Assembly: GCA_029851415.1 (NCBI GenBank)
Contig: CM056743.1
Span: forward strand, 78,138,186 to 78,202,185
Direction of reading: 5' to 3'
Length of the DNA stretch: 64,000 nucleotides
DNA from: Eretmocerus hayati
Taxonomy: Eukaryota; Arthropoda; Insecta; Hymenoptera; Aphelinidae
Part shown: in pieces, positions 11,306 to 22,478 of the stretch
Numbering within the stretch: the stretch's first letter is position 1
How the letters are laid out: each line of letters begins with the position of its first letter
Notes under the pieces: model-generated
What the model was told of the DNA's origin: nothing
The model's database searches: none
The model's input: the letters and a program-made list of their open reading frames with translations, nothing else
Program-made: the position numbers and the translations under genes

Positions 11306-14300
11306 GGGGAGAGTGGGGTAAAATTGGACGGGGGCAAAATTGGATAAGCGCCACGGCGGCTTTGTAAACTAATCCCCGCCGGTAGTGTAGATACTCATTA
11401 TTATCACCGACAACGGTTTTCTAAACGTTTGCGCCACTCGCCGTTGACTATCGGAGCAGTTTTGGCGTAGGTGTCAGTTTTAGGGGTTGCTCGCGGTTTA
11501 TTTTTCAAATGCAAAAGTTTACACTACGTCTTCAGAAGTAGATGGGCTTCATCGGCGTTCGAGGAGCAAAAACTACATTGAAAAACGAAGATTTTCAGCC
11601 GTCGTGGGTCAAAATCCATCCAGTTGGAGGTTTGTAATCTCAACTTTACGAAAGAAACGGCCGGGGGTATTTTTTGACGAATTGAGCGGGGCGAATTTGG
11701 ACGAAGGAATATCATACAATAACCGCGTATAGAGCACTTTCTTGATTTCCTCATCCTCTCTCATGTCCTACAGGGTTATCATGGTTCGAACTTATGAAAA
11801 GAAAAGCAACAAGTGTGAGTACGACACGGAGCATATGTACAAAGCTGTGCAACAAATAATACTGTGTGACAGAAAACTCAGTGATGTTGCTGGAGAGTAT
11901 GAAATCAAAAGGTCAACACTGGCTTATAATGTCGCAAAGTGCAGAGATGTAGATGTTAGTTTATATGAGAATATTTCACATCTATTTTCAAATATGAAAC
12001 TAATCTTGAGTACAGAGTTGGAAGAAGAACTCGCCTCACACATTTTGAGGAGCGCAGAAATGTACATTGGATTGACTCCTACAGATATTCGAGTCTTGGC
12101 ATATAAATTAGCTGTTGCAAACAAAATAGATGTTCCTCAACAGTGGGATGATGCTCATTCAGCTGGGCGAGACTGGTTTGGTTCATTCATGAAGCGACAC
12201 AGTAAACTATCAATACGAGTTCCTGAAGCCACCAGTATTGCTAGAGTTTCCGCTTTCAATCAGCAGACTGTTGCGACATTCCATAATAAGTATGCAGAAG
12301 CTAGAGCCAGATTTGATATTGCTGGATCAGAGATTCATAATATGGAGAAACAGGAGCTAAAACTTGCCACAAGCCAGTTAAAATTGTTGCGCCCAAAGGA
12401 GTTGAACAAGTTGGGTCAATTGTTAGTGGAGAAAGAGGTAAGTGTTGGAGAAGAAATTATTCTTCAATGTTTATTGTTGTCTCTTAAAATATTTTCTATT
12501 TAAATTAGGTGAGCTTGTCACATTGGCTGCGACAGTGTCTGCTACAGGTCAAGCTATACCACCTTTCTTCATCTTTTCAAGGGTGAATTACTGTGAAAAA
12601 ACTATGCTTGTCGGAGCCCCAGAAGGTAGTGTGGGAGTCGCACACCCAAGTGGATATATGACCAAGGAATATTTTCCTTCGTACTTAAGGCACTTTGTAC
12701 AACATACTGGATGCTCGGTGCGAGATCCTCACCTCCTCATCTTGGACAACCATGCATCTCACACAGCCATTGAGTGTGTGAAGTTTGCCAAAGAGAATGG
12801 CATATGTTGACTTTGCCTCCACACACCTCTAGCAAACTCCAGCCACTGGATAGATGTGTTTTTGGACCTTTGAAGTCCGCTCTGAACAAAGTTATGAATA
12901 CTTGGATTATAAATAATCCAAGGAAGACCATGAGGATTCATGATGTAACAGGTTTTTTTGAGAAAGTTTATGACGACGTTTTTACTCAAAAAAACATCAC
13001 TGCTGGATTCAAAGCAAGTGGTTTACATCCTTTCAACCCATCAATTTTCAAGACATCAGATTTTGCACCCAGCCTTACCACTAATAGGCAAAATCCTATC
13101 GAAGAGATTGAAGAAATTGATAGCGAAGAATGCGCTGCTCCACATCTTTCCTCTGGAAATTTGATTTTACCTGCTGAAATTCGACCTATTCGCATCCCTA
13201 GCCCAGCCCGAGAGAATACGTCGAATCGACGCAAGCAACGGAGTACAATCCTCACTGATACCCCTGAAATGGAAGAGATGGAAGAATTGGAGAGAGAAAA
13301 GCGAGTCAAGAACTTGAAGAAAACATCAAAGGTAGAAAAAAAATCTGCGAGCAAAGGAAAGAATGTGAAACAGTCTGCTTTGATATTGGTGAGTGACGAA
13401 GACTTAGGGCCAAACTCATCGGTAGACAGTGATCCTATCTTCATTCAAGACACTGAGAAAACAAGGAAAATTACTTGTGATTCTTTAGATGATGATCTGA
13501 TTCCAGTTAAGAGGCTGAAAAATGATAAAAATCACAAAAAGCGGATACATAAGCAAGAGCAATTTTGAAGAGATATTGAATTCGCAGGGCCGAGTACATC
13601 GAGTCTTAGTCACATCAATTCAAAACAACAAACCAAGAAATCACGAAAATCCGTTTGTAATTCTCAAGATGTTGATGTGATTTTAGTTAAGGGACTTGGA
13701 AAAAATGAATCACAGAAAATCGATTAATTGAATCAAGAACGAATCTCCAAGGATATTGAATCTGTAGATCTAGCTTCATCGTGTGATGAACTAATATTCC
13801 AACAACCAGCTACGAAGTTGAAGAAAATTACCATGGATACTCAAAATGATGATTTGATTCCAATTGAAAAAATCAAAAAGGAAATTTATCAAGAAAATAG
13901 AGAGAAACTCAATGAAAAGAAAGTATTCACGATTAAAATTAAGTTGGATAAAAATATCGTGGAAGAAAGAATTGTGATAAAACCGAGGAGAATTTATGAA
14001 CCTCTTACAGAAAGTAAAATTCAAGAGAATGAAAAGAGAATAATTCGACTGAACAAGAAGTACTTTGATTAGCAAGATTAAGAGTATTTCGTAAATGTGA
14101 ATATTGGCATTATTCTATATGAAAACATATTTTATGAAGCGTTTCTGCAGTTATTGTTTCTTGTATATTTTATTTTTCAAGTTAATGTGTCATATTTTGG
14201 AGTTTAGATGAGAAGAATCAAAGAAGAAGTCTACCTCATGTTCCAAAGATTAGCAAATGATTGTCAAAATGAGTTATATGCATTCAACGGTGAATTAAAA

Positions 14301-14581
14301 GTCATACTCTGATTAGTATGAGTTAACTCTTAAACAGTCAGAAAAGATGATCGTCCAAATTTGACCCCAAAACTTGTCAAAAGTGCCCCCAAGCTCGGGG
14401 CGAATTTGGACGATTTTTTTTTCAACCTCAAGAAAAAGTATGAAAGCGTTGACCTAGAGGTCTGAAAATTTTTTCACATACTATTCAATAGTTGAACTTC
14501 AAAGTCCCGTAGCGCGCCTAGCCCCAAGTATCGCCAGATAACCCCACTGCGAAATCCGTCCAATTTTGCCCCACTCTCCCC
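11306..14581 (+). mobile_element. pogo-family (Tc1/mariner superfamily) DNA transposon
   Basis: Near-identical terminal inverted repeats of about 26 bp begin GGGGAGAGTGGGG (11306-11331 and 14556-14581), and the element is flanked by TA on both sides (11304-11305 and 14582-14583). TA duplication is the hallmark of Tc1/mariner elements. The interior encodes a transposase with a CENP-B/pogo-type N-terminus and a DDE domain. Short subterminal motifs resembling GAATTTGGACG are scattered inside both ends. The element lies within X. Confidence 0.92.
11781..14072 (+). pseudogene. pogo-type transposase (inactive)
   Basis: The likely start is the ATG at 11781 (MVRTYEKKSNK). Residues 1-60 form a psq-like helix-turn-helix, followed by a CENP-B-like second DNA-binding region (GLTPTDIRVLAYKLA to RDWFGSFMKRH). 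An intron of about 70 nt begins at one of two possible donors (12438 or 12442) and ends at 12508. The DDE domain follows, with ATVSATGQAIPPFFIFSRVN, the second catalytic Asp in LLILDNHASH and the third in LQPLDRCVFGPLK. Where the family has its first Asp (a DETG-type motif) the sequence reads IHNMEKQEL, so that residue seems lost. A one-base frame change near 12800 splits the domain. The Lys/Glu-rich tail has stops at 13566 and 13725 in the continuing frame. The protein would cut and paste the element but cannot be made intact here. Confidence 0.85.
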
Positions 14582-14583
14582 TA

Positions 14584-15097
14584 TGTTTGGACCACCACAA
14601 ACTAATGGGATCATTTACCTAGTGTACCTACTATCAATCTATCATGTCAGCAACTGGTATAAAAGAATCTTACAAGTTGACGCATTTTGACTGTTCATAA
14701 ACTTGTGGCTCCCAATGTTTTTAACTCACACCCATGAGTTCCAATGGTGGCTCACTCAGGGTTTATACAGTTAAAAGTATCACTCCAGTACAACATAAAA
14801 CTTGCACTTTTTGAGGTATATTGATTAGACTTGAGCCGAACAAGAATATTTCATCTACCTAATGCATACCTGAATATGCATTACAGGTAATCTTATGAGA
14901 ATAACATGCTCAAAGCTTGCTCATGAGCTGAATCATTTGGCATCATGATTCAATTAAAAAAATTTCAGTGACTCTTGTCAAATATTATAAACAACCACAT
15001 CACCAAGTTAAACAAATTAGTCAAACTCTCATGTTTTGAAACTGTCTAACTGGATGGTGAACTATAACACCATAAGCTGATCAGCATCACTGTTAAA
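14584..15097. other. Non-coding stretch of X
   Basis: Nothing recognised between the pogo element and the palindrome. Confidence 0.5.
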
Positions 15098-16253
15098 CCC
15101 TACTGAAAGAGGCCGAGTCGGTGACCGAGTTGGTGTACGGAGTCGGTGACTGTTTCAGTTTACCGACTCGGTCACTTCGCATGGAATGACCCCAAATGCC
15201 ACGAAACGAACAATAAATGATAAATTATCGTCAGAGGTTAATAGAAAAATAAAAAAAAAATAGAAAAAAACATGCCCGGCTATTTTCACAATTTTGACGC
15301 GAGTGAGGTTCGAACCTGCAATCTCTTGATTACGAGTCCAAGCACATGTGCCCGGGGCCAGCGAGACATGTTACGAGGGAGGGCTTAGTGAGCGTACTTG
15401 GAGTGTGACTCATAGGAAGTACCTAAGATCTGTTTATCATCAGTTTTATCATGAGTTGATCATAAACTCTGGCGCCAGAGCACTGAGTCAAGCCGTAGTT
15501 AGGATGGGACTTGGAATATTTCTAGATCTGGCTGCTTGACCGAGTCGGTTGACCGACTCGGTCAACCGAATTCAAATTTTCGCGGGAAAGCAACACGCAT
15601 AAAACTAGGAAAATTTTCAAAATTTGACTGGTTAACCGACTCGGTGTTACTTTCCCGTGAAAATTTGGATTCGGTTGACCGAGTCGGTGTACCGTGTCGG
15701 TAGTTAACCAGCCAAATCTCGGAAATTCCCAAGTTCTATGCGTGTTGCTTTCCCGTGAAAATTTGAATTCGGTTGACCGAGTCAGTCAACCGACTCGGTC
15801 AAGCAGCCAGATCTAGAAATATTCCAAGTCCCATCCTAGCTACGGCTTGACTCAGTGCTCTGGCGCCAGAGTTTATGATCAACTCATGATAAAACTGATG
15901 ATGAACAGATCTTAGGTACTTCCTATGAGTCACACTCCAATTACGCTCAGTAAGCCCTCTGACGCAACATGTCTCGCTGGCCCCGGGCACATGTGCTTGG
16001 ACTCGTAATCGAGAGATTGCAGGTTCGAACCCCACTCGCGTCAAAATTGTGAAAATAGCCGGGCATGTTTTTTTCTATTATTTTTTAATTTTTCTATTAA
16101 CCTCTGACGATAATTTATCATTTATTGTTCGTTTCGTGGCATTTGGGGCCATTCCATGCGAAGTGACCGAGTCGGTAAACTGAAACAGTCACCGACTCCG
16201 TACACTGACTCGGTCAACCGTCTCGGTCACCGACTCGGCCTCTTTCAGTAGGG
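15098..16253. mobile_element. 1.16-kb palindromic (foldback) element with a tRNA-like segment
   Basis: The two halves are near-perfect inverted copies. The ends are CCCTACTGAAAGAGGCC and its complement. The arms run about 15098-15600 and 15740-16253 around a short centre. Multiple copies of GACCGAGTCGGT and its complement lie at the ends and near the centre. Each arm includes a tRNA-like 3' half. There is no coding capacity, so this is a non-autonomous element. No clear target duplication is seen (TGTTAAA before, AAGCATT after). Confidence 0.8.
15984..16046 (+). other. tRNA-Thr(CGT)-like 3' half in the palindrome arm
   Basis: GACTCGTAATCGAGAG resembles an anticodon arm with CGT, followed by GCAGGTTCGAACCCC, a canonical T-arm with a B-box, and an acceptor-like CTCGCGTCA. 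No proper D-arm or 5' acceptor strand is visible. The inverted copy is near 15299-15360. The anticodon stem is imperfect, so this is a tRNA-derived piece, as in SINEs, rather than a working tRNA gene. Confidence 0.55.
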
Positions 16254-18389
16254 AAGCATTTAATGTTGCAGAATAGTTCATAGTGAGTACTAACTTTGAG
16301 GACTCATAAGAATCAGCTAAAAAGGGCCAATCATGTCATACATGAGTGATCCCTCAAAACAAGTGTCTTACAGATGAGCAAAGATTGATATCTGAGATAG
16401 CGGTAAACATCAGACATGATATAGAAGCTTCAAAAATCCATAAACTCTTGTAACCATCCAATACTCTACCAACATAGGAGAACAAATTCATCATCATCAT
16501 AACTTTTATTCACTGAGCTATTAAACTGTACTGCTACTATGAATGCTACTCTGCTGCAGCTGTCAAAATATTTCCTCAATAACCGCATATGAGCATCACC
16601 TGTAGAACAAACATCAAGTTTTCTTTTCAATTGGTCAAAAGATCTCATGATCAGAGAATCTCATGAGGAATCCAGTTTTCATTGACATAAGATTGAATTT
16701 ATCACAATCAAGGCATTCTTTCTAGCAAGCTGGTCTGCTAGACAAGAATGAGTGACTATATGTAGTAGGGTAGATTATTGAATCAATCTTACTTTTAATT
16801 CAACATTTAGTATGGCTTTAGGTCAGTCTGCAATAACAGTGAGTTTCAAACTCAAGGAGCAACATGAAAGCAAGTAACTCTGAGTTACAATGCTTAGATA
16901 ATAGTGACAAAAGATGAAATCCTAACTGATTGAGGAATGCTCACAAAGAATTTTCAAGGTTTTTTTTTGTACTCCTCAGGAACCATGAATTTGTTAATAT
17001 TTGTCTAGACAGCCTTTTGCTCGCTTTAAGATACATTTAGAACTCCCTGTCACTGCATCTGACTGCTTAAACATGATGGGCAAAGCCATGAAATAAGTTA
17101 GGGAAACAAAAGAATCTTTTTTTCCCCAAGCGAATTTACTTGAAAAATCGTCAAGTATGCGGAGTTTTTTAAAGTTGAGGGCCGATTACTCGTAAACTAT
17201 GACTCCAATCGAAATCTTACAGGAGATCAAAAACGTTCTGCTCTGGGAGCTGAGTAATTTTGCTCTGGGACACTTCTCTGAAAAACCCACCGGTTTCGAA
17301 CTACACCAGATGGAAGTTTGACCCACTCCAAACCCAGGAAAATGCATACCAGAATTACCAAATTTTTTTTTCTTTCTCCTCATAATTCTGGTAGATAGGT
17401 GGAGTAAGTATTAAACTGATACAGAAATCCAGCATCTTTTTGAACAATATTTATTGAAAATAATCAATAGAATCACATAAAGTGTGCCATTCATGCTATA
17501 CATAAATGAACTACCAAAACTGTTGAATCCAGAACTTATACACCTTATCTGCTGAGCAGTATTTCATCTCCATAGAGCAATCACAAGAAACAGATCCCAT
17601 TATTCAATAGAAGAGAAAAAATCACAGTCTGACAGAAAGAGAACCACGCAAAATTCATCAGCCCACAGTTAAGAACAGCTGGAACAAAAAAAAACACCCA
17701 ATCTCGTCATAACTCTGCAAACATCACAAGATGCAGTAATGTCCCACATAAGTCCCATAATCATTTGAATAAGATCCACAATATCAAAATCAATCGAAGT
17801 ATTCTGCTGAGCAAACTGTTCTACTAGGCGGAGCAAGTGCTTATATGTATGATAACTTTTAGATCAAATATTGGTATGACTTCAGGTCACTCTACAATAA
17901 CACCATCAATGCTTATGCAAAGCTACACAAACCGATGATTTAGAGTTAAATTACGTGATAAATGCCCATGATTAACAAAATAATGGTAGATTGGGAATGC
18001 TCACAACAGAAATCCTAGAGATATTTTTATAAACTCAATATTATTCAAAGAGGGGTTGTGTTATCAACTGCTACATCCATTTAAACACTCACACTACATT
18101 TGGAAACCCCTTTCACTACATAAGTACGAGAGGCAAGGCCGTAAAACAGGTTATGAGAGAAAGAAATGACATTTTCTCTTGGATGAAATTTCTGGAAAAA
18201 TCGGCAACTATGCGAAGTTTTGCTCGTAGTACAAAATTAAGCCGTCTAAAAAATGAGCCAACTCACAATTTCTCTCCGCAAAAATTGTATCGAACCTCTA
18301 GTGTAAATTTGGGCATAGATGAGCTAATACATGAATCCAACAGGCATACAAAATTATTTTGGGTTCGCAAATCACAACTTTTTTCAGAA
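16254..18389. other. Non-coding stretch of X
   Basis: AT-rich sequence without supportable features. The 3' UTR and polyadenylation site of the antisense gene would lie at its right edge, but no clear AATAAA on the minus strand was identified. Confidence 0.45.
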
Positions 18390-18578
18390 TTAGGAGTGGC
18401 GAAAGTCATTAGCAACGTAAAAAAAGAGGGCTATAAGTTCTTCTACCGTTTCGCATAGTCTACTCGCTTCAGCAAAATGAGCTTCGAACTCAGACGGTTG
18501 CAACGTTATATATCCTTGACGAAGCGCAGTAGACAAAAACCAACGCATGTCTGCTTCAATTTCAGCTCGAGCTGAATT
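18390..18578 (-). CDS. Antisense gene, last coding exon
   Basis: The exon begins after a strong acceptor (a long pyrimidine run ending TTTTTTTCAG at 18579-18581) and reads NSARAEIEADMRWFLSTALR onward, ending at a stop at 18390. The sequence is helix-rich with balanced charge, as in a folded domain. It enters in phase 0, matching the preceding exon end. No domain was recognised. Confidence 0.6.
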   Translation of the reverse strand, partial: NSARAEIEADMRWFLSTALRQGYITLQPSEFEAHFAEASRLCETVEELIALFFYVANDFRHS

Positions 18579-19188
18579 CTGAAAAAAAAGAAAGAAAACA
18601 AATAAGCTCCAAATCGAAACTTCCTCGAACCGGAAAGCTAACCGCCCTACATTGAGCCTCCTAATCAAAACATCTGTAAAACACTGTAGTCAAAGCGCTC
18701 AGGGGTTCTCATCTTGGACAAATGACACATCGACCGGCATCACGCTATAGCAGCATAGCGTTCATACAATTCATATTAGGCTTACTCGGACGTTACAAGA
18801 GCTAATTCAAATTTGTGGTAAAAATTGAGATAATCCCAAACACCCCAGGTCCTTGAACAACACCTTTATCTAATGAAATTATGTTTGCACAAATCAAATC
18901 TCATTCACATTCACATTTTCATTGATAGCCCTGGTCACATTACAATCGAAAGTACATTATTATTTGCAGAAAAATCGAACCAGGAACTCTTCGACAAGCT
19001 GACTAATATCTCTATCAATTACCAGAAGGTCTCCAATCGAATTGAAAGAAAACCCGATGCGGTATAAGCGTGGTACAATATTATAATGAAAAGGGCACGA
19101 TCAGCTAGATGGAAATTTTAGCCTCTCAGGTTCATATTTCACCCAAAACGGACACGAAAAAATTTATTCACTCAAGCCTCGAAATTAC

Positions 19189-19605
19189 AACTGTCCGCAG
19201 CCAAATTATACATATATCTCGCAAATCCTGAATTAAAATTCTGCCAAAGTGTAGTATTCCTCGCATGAGAGCATCGAAGTCTGCATCGCGAGCATCATTA
19301 ACGTAATCAAAGAATACGGGCTGGTGTTCACCCACATCCAAATCAATATCCTCGAAAATATCGATTAAATCAAGGTTTTCGGAGGCAGAATCAAATTCAT
19401 CCGTCTCCTGGGGGACGTCGATATTGTGTTCACCCGGCAATTCCGGAGTAACAAAGTATAAGCTGTTAACACAAAAGTAACATGAATAAGATCTCACACA
19501 TTTCATTGCGTTCAATAAAAATCCAAAAGAACGACTCACAAAAGAATAGAAAGCATGGTTAACTATGAACTTCACGAGAAGATGTCCAAGGGCATACTGA
19601 CGGTT
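19189..19605 (-). CDS. Antisense gene, penultimate coding exon
   Basis: The acceptor is TTCTCCAG at 19606-19613 and the donor is GTAATT at 19188. The frame is open for 139 codons. It starts NRQYALGHLLVKFIVNHAF and later has an acidic stretch (ENLDLIDIFEDIDLDVGEH). A possible 77-nt intron (donor GTGAGT about 19539, acceptor TTAACAG at 19463) lies inside. Removing it would break the phase with the flanking exons, so I prefer the continuous reading. Function unknown. Confidence 0.5.
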
Positions 19606-19782
19606 CTGGAGAATAGTGCTGTTGGCCAGATTGAAATACCATGTTATGACCGGACCTGATGGGTCCGGGTAACAAATATATTTATTTTAGAGTGGGTTTT
19701 TGGACATCGAAGGGCGGCCTGCCCTGTTGCACTCACCTTATTCAAAAATGTAGGCAAGAATATGAATACGCTTTTGATGTGT

Positions 19783-19809
19783 ATGTATATATATATATAT
19801 ATATATATC
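19783..19809. repeat. TA microsatellite
   Basis: A run of about 12 TA dinucleotides in an intron of the antisense gene. Confidence 0.9.
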
Positions 19810-19987
19810 GTTCAAATTTTGAGAAATGAAATATGCATATTAATCATCAGGGAGTAGGTCAATTCAATTAATAAATATTGATTTGGGAATAATTCGATTT
19901 ATATGCTAATTTTGAATTGGACAATACAAAGGTAACAACGATAGATTCAATATACTAAACTTTAATGGTAGATTTTCTTAGACTTAC

Positions 19988-20152
19988 AATTATATTGATA
20001 CTAAATTCTACTCGAGGATTCCCAGCTCTGCGGGTCAAGATATCCTGGAGGCTGGTAGACAGGTTGATTAGCTCGTTCTCGGGATGACGCCGGAGATGCG
20101 CGGCGGGATTCAGTCGACTCAGTTTCTCACTTAGAAATTTACTTTGTCGTGC
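19988..20152 (-). CDS. Antisense gene, 3' half of the exon split by the errantivirus
   Basis: The frame is open from the LTR edge (ARQSKFLSEKLSRL) through 55 codons to a perfect donor GTAAGT at 19987. The other half of the exon is at 34899-34931. With the errantivirus disregarded the two halves stay in frame. No known domain was seen. Confidence 0.55.
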
Positions 20153-20467
20153 TCAACACTTGGGTAAAATCTGCGCGTGAGTTTAAGAGTTACGTTTCAA
20201 GACTGATCAATCAACTGCTGTTGACACTCAATTTTCATAGCTTTGTGGTTATGAAATTTTGACCTGTTTTTTCGGCCGTGCGCGTAACTCGGAGTTACTG
20301 TGGGTTACGCGCACGGCGACAACAATGCGCTGAATCAACCTGTCTTCATAATTCTGATTGCTTAATTAAATAGAGGTTACTCAAAAGACAAGCAATCCTC
20401 AATCGCAACTCAGCAATTCACAATTTGTTTGGGTAATTGGGTCACCTCGGGATGGCGGGACGCCACA
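20153..20467 (-). repeat. 3' LTR of the errantivirus
   Basis: On the minus strand it starts TGTGGCGTCCCGCC directly after a G-rich polypurine tract and ends AAGTGTTGA. About 314 bp. It contains an inverted pair around GTGCGCGTAACTCGGAGTTAC that can form a strong hairpin. Confidence 0.85.
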
Positions 20468-20480
20468 TCCCCCCCCCCTA
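20468..20480 (-). other. Polypurine tract of the errantivirus
   Basis: Minus-strand AGGGGGGGGGGA abuts the 3' LTR start. It is the expected plus-strand DNA primer and fixes the orientation of the element. Confidence 0.75.
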
Positions 20481-20548
20481 GACCATTCCCGTCCCGGGAA
20501 TGCATCCAGCAGGGGCGCCGTGGTCCAACCTCCCAATGACCCGATTAC

Positions 20549-21718
20549 TCAAAGCTGTAAAGATGTATTTTGTGTCATGCGTTTAATGTGATTCTTACAA
20601 CTTTTGCATTGGAAAGTTCTCACATTGTTCTTCCTCAGGCATGAAATATCCGCCCTGGCCTTGCTGCAGGTTCTGCATTTTGCCCATCTAGTCGGCGATA
20701 TTGCGTGAGCATGCTTGCACAAATAGCACCAACTTTTACTTATTTCACCTGCCTTTTTCCGTTCCCTATATATTCTGGCTCGTATCCTATTTTGTTGTCT
20801 CATCCTAATTTTTTTTGAATCATCAATATCAAAATTCATGCCATTTTCCTTCGATGTAGCTGGCATTAAATCTCCTTTTTCACATTCTGTGGCTCCTTCA
20901 TTTTCGGCGTAAATTGAAATTGATTATTGACCCGAGAAATCGAATGAAATTAAATTTTCGCTCATTTCTGCCTCGGGTTCAGGAGATATGAGCTCATAAT
21001 GTGGTCCTGGTACGAGTGTGATCCATTGATCTTGTGGCAACGATACATCATTAATTACTTTAATGGAAGGCTTCCCATTTAATGATGAGGCTCTTTGCTC
21101 GATGTCTGGAGTCGAGCTAAAAATGGGTAATTCCACGTCCAGTAGTTCATTTCCCTGTTGATGGTTTGTTTGATTCTCCGTTATGCATGACGGGCTTGAT
21201 GATGAGATATATACCAAGTCGAGGAGAGCGAGCGTGGGTGGGGGCCGGTTGGCGAGAAACCTGGCCCGTGGTGGCTCACTATTTCGCGTGTCGTCTGGTG
21301 GGTTAGCAGTTACGCGTGATGCACCTGTTATGCGCGATGCGGCATGCTCAGTGTCGTAGTTCACCACAACTTGACCACGTGGACTAGAGGAACTTTTGGC
21401 ACTTATCTGGGAATTGTGTGGTGCGTCTCCCACGTTTGATGTATTATATGGAATGCTGTCATGGTGATTTGATGGTGTGTCGTCGTCCACCTCTTTATCA
21501 GTAGGATTGCTATTCTTGCGAATACCAATGTATTCATATGGTTCAAAAATTTCACAATCTATAAGTGGGACCACTGATATACTCACATCCCGCACTTTGC
21601 TCGATGTTTGAGTTTCCACATTGCACTTTTCCTCGGCTGGCACCATGATGGTCTGTGTCTCGACGGATTTTGTTAATAATAATAAGTCCAGATCTTCGTT
21701 AAAATTTTCACCATATAG
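20549..21718 (-). pseudogene. Errantivirus accessory frame: acidic, basic-region and Cys-rich protein (one stop)
   Basis: From a good splice acceptor (GACTTTTTGCAG, ending at 21719) one frame of about 390 codons runs to 20549, broken only by a TAA at 20924-20926. The N-terminal two thirds are acidic and Ser/Pro/Thr-rich, with two VETQT motifs near residues 20 and 38. After the stop comes a strongly basic stretch, RMRQQNRIRARIYRERKKAG, with the Asn-x7-Arg spacing of bZIP basic regions. Next is a Cys/His cluster with C-x2-C pairs (CYLCKHAH, CRTC, CLRK, CKSC) able to bind zinc. It lies between env and the 3' LTR, where complex retroviruses keep transactivators. The likely role as a DNA- or RNA-binding regulator is inference. 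I recognise no family. It could instead be a captured host sequence. Confidence 0.55.
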
Positions 21719-21732
21719 CTGCAAAAAGTCAC
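21719..21732 (-). promoter_or_regulatory. Splice acceptor before the accessory frame
   Basis: Minus-strand GACTTTTTGCAG ends one base before the open frame that continues into the acidic accessory protein. It suggests a spliced subgenomic RNA with its start codon in an upstream exon. Confidence 0.5.
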
Positions 21733-21740
21733 TATATATT

Positions 21741-22199
21741 TTAACATAGTTCTCTAATTTTTTTCCGTTTCATGAGCACATCTTGTTTTGCTGCATCACA
21801 TAACACTTGCGCTACCCTACACTCTTCTACAACACTTGCGATTACACTTTCGAAATTGGTTTTTAATGATTCTAAGTTTTTCTCCATCGCAACTCGGCTG
21901 TATTCTTCTACTGTAGCTGCTTGTTGATTATCACGTGGCGTGGTTCCACGTTCGATTTCCATGCGGTCAGTCGGTAATTGCTCGGTTGCTGCATGGGAGA
22001 GTAAAAAGGCCACGGTGGCGCCATCTCTTGGTTGCTCGGGCAAGTAGCGGTGTGGCGCAGAGATTGAAATCACAGGACATCGTGTGTGAAGTGTATGTAT
22101 TATTACAAATGGACGTTTATATGTTCGATATCTAAATTGTGTTCTATGTAAATTTTGCGTGTTGCGATTGAATACTGTATACCTCCGAGTAACCTTCAT
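21741..22199 (-). CDS. Errantivirus accessory frame: short coiled-coil-like protein
   Basis: The open frame runs from an ATG at 22199 for 152 codons. A more plausible product starts at the internal Met at 21962 (MEIERGTTPRDN), 26 bases after a good acceptor (TTTACTCTCCCATGCAG, ending at 21989). That gives 73 residues dominated by a charged, helix-forming segment (EEYSRVAMEKNLESLKTNF) ending MKRKKIRELC. The rest of the long frame has a composition less typical of protein. It overlaps nothing and precedes the larger accessory frame by 23 bases. Function unknown. It could be a separate small protein or an exon of the same accessory gene. Confidence 0.45.
   Translation of the reverse strand: MKVTRRYTVFNRNTQNLHRTQFRYRTYKRPFVIIHTLHTRCPVISISAPHRYLPEQPRDGATVAFLLSHAATEQLPTDRMEIERGTTPRDNQQAATVEEYSRVAMEKNLESLKTNFESVIASVVEECRVAQVLCDAAKQDVLMKRKKIRELC
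21989..22006 (-). promoter_or_regulatory. Splice acceptor before the short accessory frame
   Basis: The pyrimidine-rich minus-strand TTTTTACTCTCCCATGCAG lies shortly before the Met at 21962. With the acceptors at 21719 and 27879 it suggests several spliced subgenomic RNAs. Confidence 0.4.
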
Positions 22200-22478
22200 T
22201 TTACATGAATAATCTTGTTATCAATACTACATCATCTCTCATCGTAAAATTAAAGGCGGCCTTATACAATATAATATATACATATAATGAATTGATAAAT
22301 CCACTTACTCACGTATATATATACATATATATTCTCCAAGGCAAGTTTTTTTTCAAATTTTCAATTTTTTTTTCTTTTTTTTTTTTTAAATTTTCTGAAA
22401 TTCAAAATGCATGAAGTATTCGTATCATGGCAACCCTATACAACATACATATGTTTCATTTATTTATCTATTTATATA
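22200..22478. other. AT-rich errantivirus segment
   Basis: TA-rich runs (about 22310-22335) and T-runs (about 22345-22390). No gene. Confidence 0.5.

Noticed and set aside
12986..13444. Minus-strand frame of 152 codons
   Set aside because: It is antisense to the transposase tail and its composition follows from the Lys/Glu-rich sense frame.
15984..16046. A working tRNA-Thr gene
   Set aside because: Only the 3' half is present, the anticodon stem is mismatched, and it sits inside an inverted element in two copies.
19463..19539. A 77-nt intron in the penultimate exon of the antisense gene
   Set aside because: Splice motifs are reasonable, but removing it breaks the phase with both neighbours, whereas the unspliced frame is open. 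It is kept only as an alternative.
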